A stretch of DNA of 64,000 bases from Blattabacterium cuenoti. GTDB lineage: Bacteria > Bacteroidota > Bacteroidia > Flavobacteriales > Blattabacteriaceae. The notes under the pieces are model-generated. The model saw nothing but the letters and a program-made list of their open reading frames with translations. It did not search any database and was not told where the DNA came from. Position numbers and translations under genes: made by a program. How positions within the stretch are numbered: position 1 is the first letter of the stretch; each line of letters begins with the position of its first letter. The stretch lies in NCBI RefSeq assembly GCF_014251695.1, contig NZ_CP059195.1, positions 248,001 through 312,000 on the forward strand, read 5' to 3'. Shown here piece by piece: positions 45,307 through 53,668 of the stretch.

Positions 45307-45641
45307 ATTTTATATTTTTTGTACCATGAATGAAACCTTTTTTGGTGCTCTTCATTAGTGAATACTCCTTTTTTTACTCCTTCTAACAAATGTTTGTTCA
45401 ATAATACACCTGTTTTAGAAAAAATAGATTTTACCGTATTGGTAGGTTGTGCTCCTTTCATTAACCAGGATACAGAATTTTGCATTTTTAATACAGTTGA
45501 AGGAGGATCCGTATGAGGATTATAAGTTCCTAGTTTTTCAATAAATTTTCCATTTCTAGGGGATCGAGAATCAGCTACAACTATATGATAAATAGGTCTA
45601 TGTTTTTTTCCAATTCTTTTTAACCGAATTTTTACGGACAT
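45303..45641 (-). CDS. rpsP: 30S ribosomal protein S16
   Basis: S16 (112 residues) assembles early in the 30S body. [41 protein letters not shown] is the conserved N-terminus, followed by the family's [26 protein letters not shown]. It is longer than the E. coli protein, as in Bacteroidota. Upstream on the minus strand are TAAATTTG (45714-45707), an exact -7 consensus without a clear TTG, and a 7-bp hairpin (45685-45704) in the likely leader. Confidence 0.96.
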   Translation of the reverse strand: MSVKIRLKRIGKKHRPIYHIVVADSRSPRNGKFIEKLGTYNPHTDPPSTVLKMQNSVSWLMKGAQPTNTVKSIFSKTGVLLNKHLLEGVKKGVFTNEEHQKRFHSWYKKYKI

Positions 45642-45766
45642 AATTTTATTAATTTATATTATATCTGAACCGTTTTATGGTCTTTTACTTTTATAGTAAA
45701 GTAACCCAAATTTAGATATAATTATCATGTTTTTGAAAAAAAATGGTATATATTTACATTTTTTAT

Positions 45767-45837
45767 AGACCCGTTGTGTAACGGTAGCACAGCAGATTTT
45801 GGTTCTGTTAGTTGGGGTTCGAGTCCCTACGGGTCTG
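45767..45837 (+). tRNA. tRNA-Gln (anticodon TTG)
   Basis: A full cloverleaf is visible: acceptor stem AGACCCG/CGGGTCT, 3-bp D stem (GTG/CAC), anticodon stem GCAGA/TCTGT with loop TTTTGGT giving anticodon TTG, and T arm with TTCGAGT loop. The discriminator is G and no CCA is encoded. It lies in the 230-base gap between divergent rpsP and the symporter gene. Confidence 0.95.
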
Positions 45838-45894
45838 TTACCTTGCCATATCTATTGTTTTAATTTATTTTGATTGGATTCTTTAGAGAATAAA

Positions 45895-47298
45895 ATGAGT
45901 ATTGGAATGAAAATAAAAAAAGAAAAAGTTTTATTAATAGCTTTTTTAAGTGTTTTAGCATATGTCTTTATTCATTTATCAAAATCCTTATTAGGATTGG
46001 ATAATTTTACTCTTTGCATATTAAGATATTTCGTGATATCTATTTTCATATTGTATTCTTTTATGAAGAAAGATTTAACTACTTGGATCTTATTATCCAT
46101 TATAATAGGAATCGAAATGGGATTAGATATGCCAAAAATTGCTGTGGAACTAAGATTTTTATCTCAAATATTTTTGAGATTAATAAAGACTATCATTGCT
46201 CCAATATTGTTTTCCACTTTAGTCGTTGGAATAGCAAGTCATTCTAATATTAAACAATTAGGGAGCATGGGATGGAAATCCCTACTATATTTTGAAGTCG
46301 TGACAACTTTAGCTTTATTTATTGGTCTGATTGCAATTAATGTATCTCAGGCTGGAGTAGGCATTGTGATCCCTTTAGGAATTACGGAACAACAATTACC
46401 GAAAGTAGAAAGTAGGACTTGGCAAGATACAATTCTTCATGTATTTCCGGAAAATTTTATAAAATCCATATATCATGGAGATGTATTACCAATTGTGGTA
46501 TTTTCTGTTATATTTGGTATATCCATGGTTTTTTTAGAAGAAAAAAAACGTAGTCCTATATTACTGTTTGCAGAGAGTCTTTCAGAAATTATGTTTAAAT
46601 TTACTAAAATTATCATGTATTTTGCTCCTATAGGAGTGGGATCCGCCATTGCTTATACAGTAGGACACATGGGGTTGGATATTTTATATAATTTATTTCA
46701 GCTGTTATTAACTCTTTATATTGCTTTATTAATTTTTTTGATAGTTGTTTTACTTCCTATTCTTTTTTGGATTAAAGTTCCTTTAAAAGGTTTTGTCAAA
46801 GCATTAACTGAACCTGTATCACTGGCGTTTGCGACTACGAGTTCCGAATCCGCCTTGCCTTTACTTATGGAAAATTTAGAAAAATTAGGTGTTCCCAAAA
46901 AAATTATAGCTTTTGTGATTCCTACAGGTTATAGCTTTAACTTAGATGGAACTACTCTTTATTTATCTTTAGCAACTGTTTTTGTCGCTCAAGCATCTGG
47001 TATTCCTTTAAGTTTTAGTCAACAAATATTTATAGGACTAACGTTAATTTTAACGAGTAAAGGAGTTGCTGGAGTTCCTAGAGCATCTTTAGTAATTCTT
47101 TTAGCTACTGTGGCATCTTTTGGGTTACCGACTTGGCCTATATTAGCTATTATAGGGATAGATGAATTAATGGATATGGCTAGAACTACCGTAAATGTTA
47201 TAGGAAATGGATTAGCTAGTTGTGTAATTGCTCGTTCTGAAGGAGAATTGGATGATAAAAAAATGTTTGATTATATCAAAAGTGAAAATGATTTGTAA
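45895..47298 (+). CDS. Dicarboxylate/amino-acid:cation symporter (DAACS, GltP/DctA type)
   Basis: Secondary transporter (467 residues) of the glutamate/aspartate/C4-dicarboxylate family, with the elevator fold. Key motifs are the TTSSESALPLLMENL hairpin (HP1) near 303, TGYSFNLDGTTLYLS (NMDGT-type) near 342 and MARTTVNVIGNGLAS near 428-442, whose Arg/Thr/Asn contact substrate. It probably imports host glutamate, aspartate or dicarboxylates. ATG at 45895 is chosen over TTG at 45874. It is 57 bases downstream of tRNA-Gln and 7 bases before mvaD. Confidence 0.9.
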   Translation: MSIGMKIKKEKVLLIAFLSVLAYVFIHLSKSLLGLDNFTLCILRYFVISIFILYSFMKKDLTTWILLSIIIGIEMGLDMPKIAVELRFLSQIFLRLIKTIIAPILFSTLVVGIASHSNIKQLGSMGWKSLLYFEVVTTLALFIGLIAINVSQAGVGIVIPLGITEQQLPKVESRTWQDTILHVFPENFIKSIYHGDVLPIVVFSVIFGISMVFLEEKKRSPILLFAESLSEIMFKFTKIIMYFAPIGVGSAIAYTVGHMGLDILYNLFQLLLTLYIALLIFLIVVLLPILFWIKVPLKGFVKALTEPVSLAFATTSSESALPLLMENLEKLGVPKKIIAFVIPTGYSFNLDGTTLYLSLATVFVAQASGIPLSFSQQIFIGLTLILTSKGVAGVPRASLVILLATVASFGLPTWPILAIIGIDELMDMARTTVNVIGNGLASCVIARSEGELDDKKMFDYIKSENDL

Positions 47299-47305
47299 TT
47301 GAATT

Positions 47306-48370
47306 TTGAAAACAAATTTTTTTTTCTATAAAAAAAAATATTCTATAGATCCGAATGGAATAGTAATATGCAAAAGTTATTCCAATATTGCTTTAATTAA
47401 ATATTGGGGAAAACATAATAATAAAATTCAAATACCGTTGAATTCATCTATTAGTTTTTCTTTAGGAAAAGTGTACACGGTTACACGATTAATTTATAAA
47501 GAGAAAAAAAAAATGAATTTATCTGTAAGAGTATTTTTTTCAGGAAAAGAAAAAACTAGTTTTCTTCCAAAAATTTTAGAATTTTTTCACAGAATTTCAT
47601 TTTATTGTTCCTATTTACGGTATTTTAATTTTATTATAGAAACCTATAATACTTTTCCACATAGTAGTGGAATAGCTTCTTCTGCTTCTTCCATGAGTTC
47701 TTTAGCATTATGTATCATGAAAATAGAAAAAAAATTAGTATACTCTTTAAAAGAAGATTTTTTTTTAAGAAAAGCTTCTTTTCTAGCAAGATTAGGTTCT
47801 GGAAGTGCTTGCAGATCTATTTATCCTGGACTAGTTGTTTGGGGATGTCATCAATCCATAAAAGGAAGTAACAATCTTTATGCTATACCATATCCATATG
47901 AAGTACATTCCATTTTTACAAAAATAGAAGATACTATTTTAATCATAGATGATAAACCTAAAAAAATTTTGAGTACAAAAGGACATAAATTGATGAATCA
48001 TAACCCTTATGCTAGAGAGAGATTTAAATGTGCTAATAAAAATATGAATAGACTTATATCTATATTAAAAATAGGAGATTTTCAAGAATTTGGAGAATTA
48101 ATAGAACATGAAGCTTTGACTCTTCATGCCATGATCATGACCTCTCGTCCCTATTTTTTATGTATGAAACCAAATACTCTGAACGTTATTCAGACGGTAT
48201 GGGATTTTAGAAAAAATAGCAAAAAAAATGTTTATTTTACACTAGATGCAGGTGCCAATGTTCATCTTTTATATCCTATTCAAGAAAAAACATCCATACT
48301 AAAATGGATATATAGTGATTTATTTTCTTATTGTAAAAAAATTATAGAAAGTTTTTGTTTATCGAATTAA
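47306..48370 (+). CDS. mvaD: Diphosphomevalonate decarboxylase
   Basis: GHMP-fold enzyme (354 residues) turning mevalonate diphosphate into isopentenyl diphosphate. SNIALIKYWGKHNNKIQIPLNSSISFSL near residue 27, the phosphate loop HSSGIASSASSMSSLA near 116, and GSGSACRSIYPGLVVWG near 165 match the family; the catalytic Asp falls in YFTLDAGANVHLLYP near 312. This shows the mevalonate rather than the MEP pathway, as in most Flavobacteriia. No ATG is available, so TTG at 47306 is the inferred start. Confidence 0.92.
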   Translation: MKTNFFFYKKKYSIDPNGIVICKSYSNIALIKYWGKHNNKIQIPLNSSISFSLGKVYTVTRLIYKEKKKMNLSVRVFFSGKEKTSFLPKILEFFHRISFYCSYLRYFNFIIETYNTFPHSSGIASSASSMSSLALCIMKIEKKLVYSLKEDFFLRKASFLARLGSGSACRSIYPGLVVWGCHQSIKGSNNLYAIPYPYEVHSIFTKIEDTILIIDDKPKKILSTKGHKLMNHNPYARERFKCANKNMNRLISILKIGDFQEFGELIEHEALTLHAMIMTSRPYFLCMKPNTLNVIQTVWDFRKNSKKNVYFTLDAGANVHLLYPIQEKTSILKWIYSDLFSYCKKIIESFCLSN

Positions 48371-48398
48371 TTATCTTTATTTTTTATTTTGTATTTTT

Positions 48399-48474
48399 GG
48401 TGGACGTAGCTCAGTTGGTTTAGAGCATCAGATTGTGGTTCTGAGGGTCGCCGGTTCGAATCCGGTCGTTCACC
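48399..48474 (+). tRNA. tRNA-His (anticodon GTG)
   Basis: Acceptor stem GTGGACG/CGTTCAC with an extra G at the -1 position opposite C73, the identity element of tRNA-His. The D stem is GCTC/GAGC, the anticodon loop TTGTGGT gives GTG, and the T loop is TTCGAAT. CCA is not encoded. It lies between mvaD and convergent aspC. Confidence 0.96.
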
Positions 48475-48482
48475 CAAATTTT

Positions 48483-49670
48483 TTAATTCAATACCTTTTT
48501 TATTCTTGTAAAAGCTTCTATGATTTTATCTTCTGATGAAGCGTAAGAAATACGTAAACATTCATTATCACCAAAAGCACTCCCACTCACGGTAGCTACT
48601 TGAGTTTTTTCAAGTAAAAATTCAGAAAATTCATCTGAATTTTGAATCATTTTTTTATGTAATTTTTGTCCAAAAAAATATGAAATTTTTGGAAAAATAT
48701 AAAAAGCTCCATTCGGTTGATAAAATTGAAATCCATTAATTTCTTTTATTATATCTAAAACTAAATTTCTTCTTTTTTCAAACTCTTTAATCATATATTC
48801 TATTTTATTGGGATGAGCTTCTAATGCCGTAATAGCAGCTATCTGTGCAATAGAATTCGGACAAGAAGTCATCTGACCTTGTATTTTATCACAAGATTGA
48901 GCAATCCATTCTGGAGCTCCAATATATCCAATTCTCCAACCTGTCATTGAAAAAGCTTTAGATAATCCATTCACTGTGATAACTTGATGATAGATATCAG
49001 GAAATACAGCAATACTAGTATGTTTTTCTGAGTAACAAATATGTTCATAAATTTCATCAGAAAGGATCATGATTTCTGGATATTTTTTAAAAATATCCAC
49101 TAAATTTTTTAGTTCTTCATAAGAATAAACACTTCCGGTAGGATTACAAGGAGAACTAAAAATAAATAATTTTGTTTTCGATGTAATTGCTTTTTCTAGT
49201 TGTTCTGGAGAAATCTTAAAATTATTCTTCATCATTGTTGGAATGATAACAGGATAAGATTCACAAATATTTACCATTTGTAAATAACTAACCCAATAAG
49301 GAGCAGGAATAATAACTTCATCGTCTTTATTCAACAAAGAGAATAGAACATTCATTATAGCTTGTTTTGCTCCGGTAGAAACTACAATTTGAGAAGGAGT
49401 GTATTTTAAACAATTATCACGGTAGAATTTTTCACATATGACTTTTTTAAGTTCTAAATATCCGGATACGGGAGTATAATAATGATACCCTTCATCTATA
49501 GCTTTTTTTGCAGCGGATAAAACAAAATTAGGAGGGAAAAAATCGGGTTCTCCTAAACTCAAATTTATAACGTCATAACCTTTATTTTTTAATTCTCTAG
49601 CTTTAGCTGACATAGCTATAGTTTGTGAATAAGAGATATTCTGTAAACGATTGGATAATCTATTTTTCAT
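48483..49670 (-). CDS. aspC: Aspartate aminotransferase (class I, PLP)
   Basis: PLP-dependent transaminase (395 residues) of fold type I, likely interconverting aspartate and oxaloacetate with glutamate. NLSLGEPDFFPP near 37, YHYYTPVSGYLELKKVI near 68, SSPCNPTGSVYS near 171, and NGLSKAFSMTGWRIGYIGAP near 229 with the PLP lysine are present; the substrate-carboxylate Arg is in CLRISYASS near the end. Aromatic amino acids are also possible substrates. It is divergent from rsmG across an 85-base gap containing an inverted repeat. Confidence 0.9.
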   Translation of the reverse strand: MKNRLSNRLQNISYSQTIAMSAKARELKNKGYDVINLSLGEPDFFPPNFVLSAAKKAIDEGYHYYTPVSGYLELKKVICEKFYRDNCLKYTPSQIVVSTGAKQAIMNVLFSLLNKDDEVIIPAPYWVSYLQMVNICESYPVIIPTMMKNNFKISPEQLEKAITSKTKLFIFSSPCNPTGSVYSYEELKNLVDIFKKYPEIMILSDEIYEHICYSEKHTSIAVFPDIYHQVITVNGLSKAFSMTGWRIGYIGAPEWIAQSCDKIQGQMTSCPNSIAQIAAITALEAHPNKIEYMIKEFEKRRNLVLDIIKEINGFQFYQPNGAFYIFPKISYFFGQKLHKKMIQNSDEFSEFLLEKTQVATVSGSAFGDNECLRISYASSEDKIIEAFTRIKKVLN

Positions 49671-49684
49671 AAATATTTATGATT

Positions 49685-49718
49685 GATTGTAATTATTTTA
49701 TTGAAATGATTACAAATC
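49685..49718. repeat. Inverted repeat in the divergent aspC-rsmG promoter region
   Basis: TTGTAATTATTT (49687-49698) pairs with AAATGATTACAA (49704-49715) with one G-T wobble, and GA/TC extends it with one bulge. The loop is five bases. The right arm covers the -33 TTG of the proposed rsmG promoter, so it could be an operator. Confidence 0.55.
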
Positions 49719-49730
49719 TAAATAAATTTG
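49701..49730 (+). promoter_or_regulatory. Promoter of rsmG (TTG-N19-TAAATTTG)
   Basis: TTG at 49701-49703, a 19-base spacer and an exact TAnnTTTG (49723-49730). A start near 49737 would lie about 19 bases before the ATG at 49756. Confidence 0.5.
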
Positions 49731-49755
49731 ATTATAAGTTTATTTATCCTTGAAT

Positions 49756-50376
49756 ATGGAATTAATTAAAAAATATTTTCCAAATCTATTAGATCAACAA
49801 ATTTATAGATTATCTTTTTTAAAAAATTTATATGCATATTGGAATACATATGTCAATTTAGTTTCTAGAAAAACATTTCACGATTTTTATCTACAACACG
49901 TCCTTTCTTGTTTAGGAATAGCTAAAGTATTTTATTTTTATCCTGGATCATGTGTTATGGATTTAGGAACAGGAGGAGGATTCCCTGGAATTCCTTTATC
50001 CATAATTTTTCCTAATACCAAATTTATCTTAGTAGATTCTACGAGAAAAAAAATTAAAATTATAGAACAAATCATATATCATCTTCATTTAAAAAATGTA
50101 AATCCTATTTGGATACGTGCAGATAAATTAGAGAAAAAATTTGATTTTGTGGTTACTAGAGCTGTAAATAAAATAGATATCATCCATAATTGGATAAAAG
50201 ATAAATTTAAATACAAATCTAATTCTAGAATTAAAAATGGAGCTTTATATCTAAAAGGAGGAGATCTTTATGATGAATTAAAAAAATTTCCTCATGCAAT
50301 AGAATATCCTTTAAATCATTATTTTGAAGAACCATTTTTTAGAACTAAAAAAGTAATTTGGATTTCCAACATTTAA
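49756..50376 (+). CDS. rsmG: 16S rRNA (guanine-527 N7) methyltransferase RsmG
   Basis: RsmG (GidB, 206 residues) makes m7G527 in the 16S 530 loop. The S-adenosylmethionine loop DLGTGGGFPGIPLSI is near residue 73, NLVSRKTFHDFYLQHVLSCLG near 36 is the family N-terminus, and VTRAVNKID near 133 is the late motif. ATG at 49756 is chosen over the TTG two codons earlier. The amidohydrolase gene follows after 21 bases. Confidence 0.94.
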   Translation: MELIKKYFPNLLDQQIYRLSFLKNLYAYWNTYVNLVSRKTFHDFYLQHVLSCLGIAKVFYFYPGSCVMDLGTGGGFPGIPLSIIFPNTKFILVDSTRKKIKIIEQIIYHLHLKNVNPIWIRADKLEKKFDFVVTRAVNKIDIIHNWIKDKFKYKSNSRIKNGALYLKGGDLYDELKKFPHAIEYPLNHYFEEPFFRTKKVIWISNI

Positions 50377-50397
50377 TAGAATAGAAACTGATTAAAA

Positions 50398-51363
50398 ATG
50401 AATCCTAAAAAAATTTTTGTAGAAAAAGTGAAACAAAAAGGTGGATGGGTTAATGCTCATGCTCATTTAGATAGAGCTTATACTCTCACAAAAAAAAATT
50501 TCAAATATTCTTATTCCCCCCTTAAAAAAAAATGGTATCTGGTTGATGAAATGAAACGTTTAGCTACAGAAGAGGATATTTATATTCGTATGGAAAAAGC
50601 TTTAGAATATTTTTTAATGCAAGGGACACAAGCTTTATGTTCTTTTATTGATGTAGATGAAATTATTGAAGATCGTGCCTTGAAAGCTGCTAAAAAATTG
50701 AAAAATAATTATGGAAATTCTATTCATATTTGTTTTGCTAATCAAGTTCTGAAAGGGGTATTGAATAAACAGTCAAAATATTGGTTCGATCAATCAATAG
50801 AATTTGTGGATATTATTGGTGGATTACCCGCTACAGATTATGGAAAAGAAGATGAACATATAGATATTTTATTACAAATAGCTAAAAAAAAAGGAAAAAT
50901 TGTGCATGTACATGTAGATCAATTTAATACTAGTGAGGAAAAAGAAACTGAAAAATTAGCAAAAAAAACGATTGAACATGGAATGCAAGGAAAAGTAGTA
51001 GCTATACATAGTATTTCTTTAGCCGCACATGCTAGAAATTATCGTTTTAAAATATACAAATTGATGAAACAAGCGGATTTAATGGTAATATCTTGTCCCA
51101 TTGCTTGGATTGATCATACCAGAAGTGAGCGTTTAACTCCTAGCCATAATTCTATCACTCCAGTGGATGAGATGGTTCCTGAAGGAATTATAGTGGGGTT
51201 TGGGACAGATAACATTTGTGACATATATAAACCTTTTTCTGATGGAAATTTATGGATAGAATTACGAGTTATGTTGGAAGCTTGTCATTATTATGATATA
51301 GATAATTTGGTAAAAATTGCTACAATAAATGGATTAAAAGTATTAGGATTGAAAGAAAAGTAA
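50398..51363 (+). CDS. Amidohydrolase-superfamily protein, substrate unknown
   Basis: TIM-barrel metal hydrolase (321 residues) related to cytosine deaminase-like amidohydrolases. NAHAHLDRAY near residue 19 gives the HxH pair, HVHVDQFN near 175 and HSISLAAHARN near 203 give the next ligands, and GFGTDNICDIYKPF near 264 holds the catalytic Asp. The VHVDQ in place of the usual VHxDE of CodA suggests a different substrate. It could work in nucleobase salvage or hydantoin-type hydrolysis, but context (rsmG upstream, lysS convergent) gives no hint. Confidence 0.8.
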   Translation: MNPKKIFVEKVKQKGGWVNAHAHLDRAYTLTKKNFKYSYSPLKKKWYLVDEMKRLATEEDIYIRMEKALEYFLMQGTQALCSFIDVDEIIEDRALKAAKKLKNNYGNSIHICFANQVLKGVLNKQSKYWFDQSIEFVDIIGGLPATDYGKEDEHIDILLQIAKKKGKIVHVHVDQFNTSEEKETEKLAKKTIEHGMQGKVVAIHSISLAAHARNYRFKIYKLMKQADLMVISCPIAWIDHTRSERLTPSHNSITPVDEMVPEGIIVGFGTDNICDIYKPFSDGNLWIELRVMLEACHYYDIDNLVKIATINGLKVLGLKEK

Positions 51364-51364
51364 T

Positions 51365-52879
51365 TTATTTTTTTCCTTTTTTTTCTGGACGCATTTGTGG
51401 AAAAAGTAAAACTTCTTGAATCGATTTTTTTTTAGTAAGTAACATAACTAAACGATCTATTCCAATTCCAATCCCTGCAGTAGGAGGCATACCGAATTCT
51501 AAAGCGCGTATAAAATCTTGATCAATAGATTCGTCTATCGTTTTTTTTTCGGCAAACTTTACTTGTTCTCGTAAACGATCAAGTTGATCAATAGGATCAT
51601 TAAGTTCTGAATAAGCATTCGCAATTTCTTGCCCATTTATAATAAGTTCAAAACGTTCTGATAAATTTTTTTTATAACGGTGTCTTTTAGTTAGAGGACT
51701 CATTTCTATAGGATAATCAATAATAAAAGTAGGATTGATATAATTTTTTTCACATTTTTCTTCAAAAATATTTTCAATCAGTTTAGCTTTACTCATTTTT
51801 ATATTTTCTTCTATATGCAATTTTTTACAAACTTTTCTTAACTCTTCCTCTCCCATTTCTTTAAGATCAAATCCTGTATATTTTTTAATCGAATCCAATA
51901 TAGATATACGAAGAAAAGGAGTTTGAAAACTAATATGATTATCTTCTTTTTTTTGAAATTTATTACATATGCATTTTATCAATTTTTCTGTAAAATTCAT
52001 CATCCAGTAATAATCTTTATAAGCTACATAAAGTTCTAATACAGTAAATTCTGGATTATGAATACGATCCATCCCCTCATTTCTGAAATTTCTAGAAAAT
52101 TCATATACCCCGTGAAATCCCCCAATAATCAGTCTTTTTAAATAAAGTTCATTAGCTATACGTAAATATAATGGAATTCCTAGTGTATTATGATACGTTT
52201 CAAAAGGACGAGCAATAGCTCCTCCAGGAATAGATTGTAGAATAGGGGTCTCTACTTCTAGATATCCTTTATCATCCAAAAAATTTCTAATTTTTTGGAT
52301 GATACGAGTACGTTTTAAAAAAATTTCTTTCACATGATCATTTACAATAAGATCGACATAACGCATACGATAACGTTGTTCCGTATTGGAAAAAGCATCA
52401 TATATTTTTTTATTTTTATCCATTTTTACTTGTGGTAAAGGGCTGATAGATTTGGATAATAAAGTGAATTGATGAACATTTATGGTTATTTCATCCATTT
52501 TTGTCTTAAATAAAATTCCTTTTACTCCAATAATATCTCCTATATCTATAAGTTTTTTTAAAAAAATATTGTAAGCATCCTCTTTTTTTATTTGATCATA
52601 AGATAATAATAAATGATCCTGAGTAAAATATATTTGCATACATCCCGTGTGATCTTTTATCTCTCCGAAAGAAGCTTTTCCTAAAATTCGCAAACGCATT
52701 AACCGTCCAGCTATGCTTATAGTTTCTTTTTCTGCAAAATTTTTTTGTATATTACGAATAGTGGTGGTAACAATATATTCTTCTGATGGATAAGGATTAA
52801 TTCCCAATTGTTTCAGTTGATCTAATTTTTTTCTTCGTATAATTTGTTGTTCTGATAAATTTGTGTGGATGTCCCCCAT
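51365..52879 (-). CDS. lysS: Lysyl-tRNA synthetase (class II)
   Basis: Class II LysRS (504 residues). An OB-fold anticodon domain (SIAGRLMRLRILGKASFGEIKD near 56) precedes the catalytic core with motif 1 around FLDDKGYLEVETPILQ near 191, motif 2 FRNEGMDRIHNPEFTVLE near 262, and motif 3 GIGIGIDRLVMLLT near 470. A 16-bp perfect inverted repeat (52270-52304) sits over the codons before motif 1. The 3' end is one base from the amidohydrolase stop. Confidence 0.96.
   Translation of the reverse strand: MGDIHTNLSEQQIIRRKKLDQLKQLGINPYPSEEYIVTTTIRNIQKNFAEKETISIAGRLMRLRILGKASFGEIKDHTGCMQIYFTQDHLLLSYDQIKKEDAYNIFLKKLIDIGDIIGVKGILFKTKMDEITINVHQFTLLSKSISPLPQVKMDKNKKIYDAFSNTEQRYRMRYVDLIVNDHVKEIFLKRTRIIQKIRNFLDDKGYLEVETPILQSIPGGAIARPFETYHNTLGIPLYLRIANELYLKRLIIGGFHGVYEFSRNFRNEGMDRIHNPEFTVLELYVAYKDYYWMMNFTEKLIKCICNKFQKKEDNHISFQTPFLRISILDSIKKYTGFDLKEMGEEELRKVCKKLHIEENIKMSKAKLIENIFEEKCEKNYINPTFIIDYPIEMSPLTKRHRYKKNLSERFELIINGQEIANAYSELNDPIDQLDRLREQVKFAEKKTIDESIDQDFIRALEFGMPPTAGIGIGIDRLVMLLTKKKSIQEVLLFPQMRPEKKGKK
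52270..52304. repeat. 16-bp perfect inverted repeat inside lysS
   Basis: TATCATCCAAAAAATT (52270-52285) pairs exactly with AATTTTTTGGATGATA (52289-52304) around TCT. It encodes part of TRIIQKIRNFLDDKGYLE. Confidence 0.97.
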
Positions 52880-52948
52880 ACGAAACGAACGAATTGAATA
52901 AAACGAAGGTACATTTGTTTTTCTTATTATATAAATTTTTCAAAAATT

Positions 52949-53668
52949 ATGAAAAAAAAAATACTTTTTTTCGAAGATTTAGGACAAAAAGAATATCAAG
53001 AGACTTTGAAATATCAGACAAGATTATTTTATGATATTATACAAAACAAAGTTAATAATATTCCTTCTAAAAAAGCAGGATATTTTCTATTTGTAGAGCA
53101 TCCTCATGTATATACTATAGGGAAAAATGGGAAAAAAGATAAACATTTGTTGGTTTCATCAGATTTTTTAAAAAAAAAAAATATTTCTGTTTATCAAACA
53201 GATAGAGGAGGGGATATCACTTATCATGGTCCTGGACAGTTGATAGGATATCCTATTTTAAATATGGATTATTTTTTTACGGATATTCATAAATATCTTC
53301 GTCTTTTAGAAGAAGTTATTATCCATTTTTTATGGAAAAATTATGAAATTAAGGGAGAACGAAAAGAAGGAAAAACAGGGGTTTGGTTTCATGTTAAAAA
53401 CGGAAAATCTAGAAAAATATGTGCAATAGGAATACGAATGAGTCGTTGGGTGACTATGCATGGATTTGCTTTAAATATAAATACAGATTTACAATATTTC
53501 AATCATATTATTCCTTGTGGAATAGATAATCAAGAAGTAACTTCTTTAAAAAAAGAATTGAAAAAGAATGATATCTCTTTTCAAGAGGTAAAAAGTATGG
53601 TAAAAAAATCTTTTCAAGAAATTTTTGATGTAAAATTCTTCAACGTTCCTAAAAAATTGTGTTTTTAA
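52949..53668 (+). CDS. lipB: Octanoyl-[ACP]:protein transferase LipB
   Basis: LipB (239 residues) moves octanoate from ACP to lipoyl domains, the first step of lipoate synthesis for the 2-oxoacid dehydrogenases. VEHPHVYTIGKNG near 50, TDRGGDITYHGPGQLIGYPI near 80, the catalytic lysine region KICAIGIRMSRWVTMHGFALNI near 153 and the catalytic cysteine in IIPCGI near 190 are present. A twelve-A tract (53170-53181) encodes LKKKN in frame, the longest run I saw. A TACATTTG -7 element (52910-52917) precedes the gene. It overlaps convergent mtaB by four bases. Confidence 0.94.
   Translation: MKKKILFFEDLGQKEYQETLKYQTRLFYDIIQNKVNNIPSKKAGYFLFVEHPHVYTIGKNGKKDKHLLVSSDFLKKKNISVYQTDRGGDITYHGPGQLIGYPILNMDYFFTDIHKYLRLLEEVIIHFLWKNYEIKGERKEGKTGVWFHVKNGKSRKICAIGIRMSRWVTMHGFALNINTDLQYFNHIIPCGIDNQEVTSLKKELKKNDISFQEVKSMVKKSFQEIFDVKFFNVPKKLCF

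Noticed and set aside
45685..45704. Small hairpin (7-bp arms) upstream of rpsP as an S16 autoregulatory element
   Set aside because: Short A/T stem, expected by chance at this composition; no known S16 leader structure matched.
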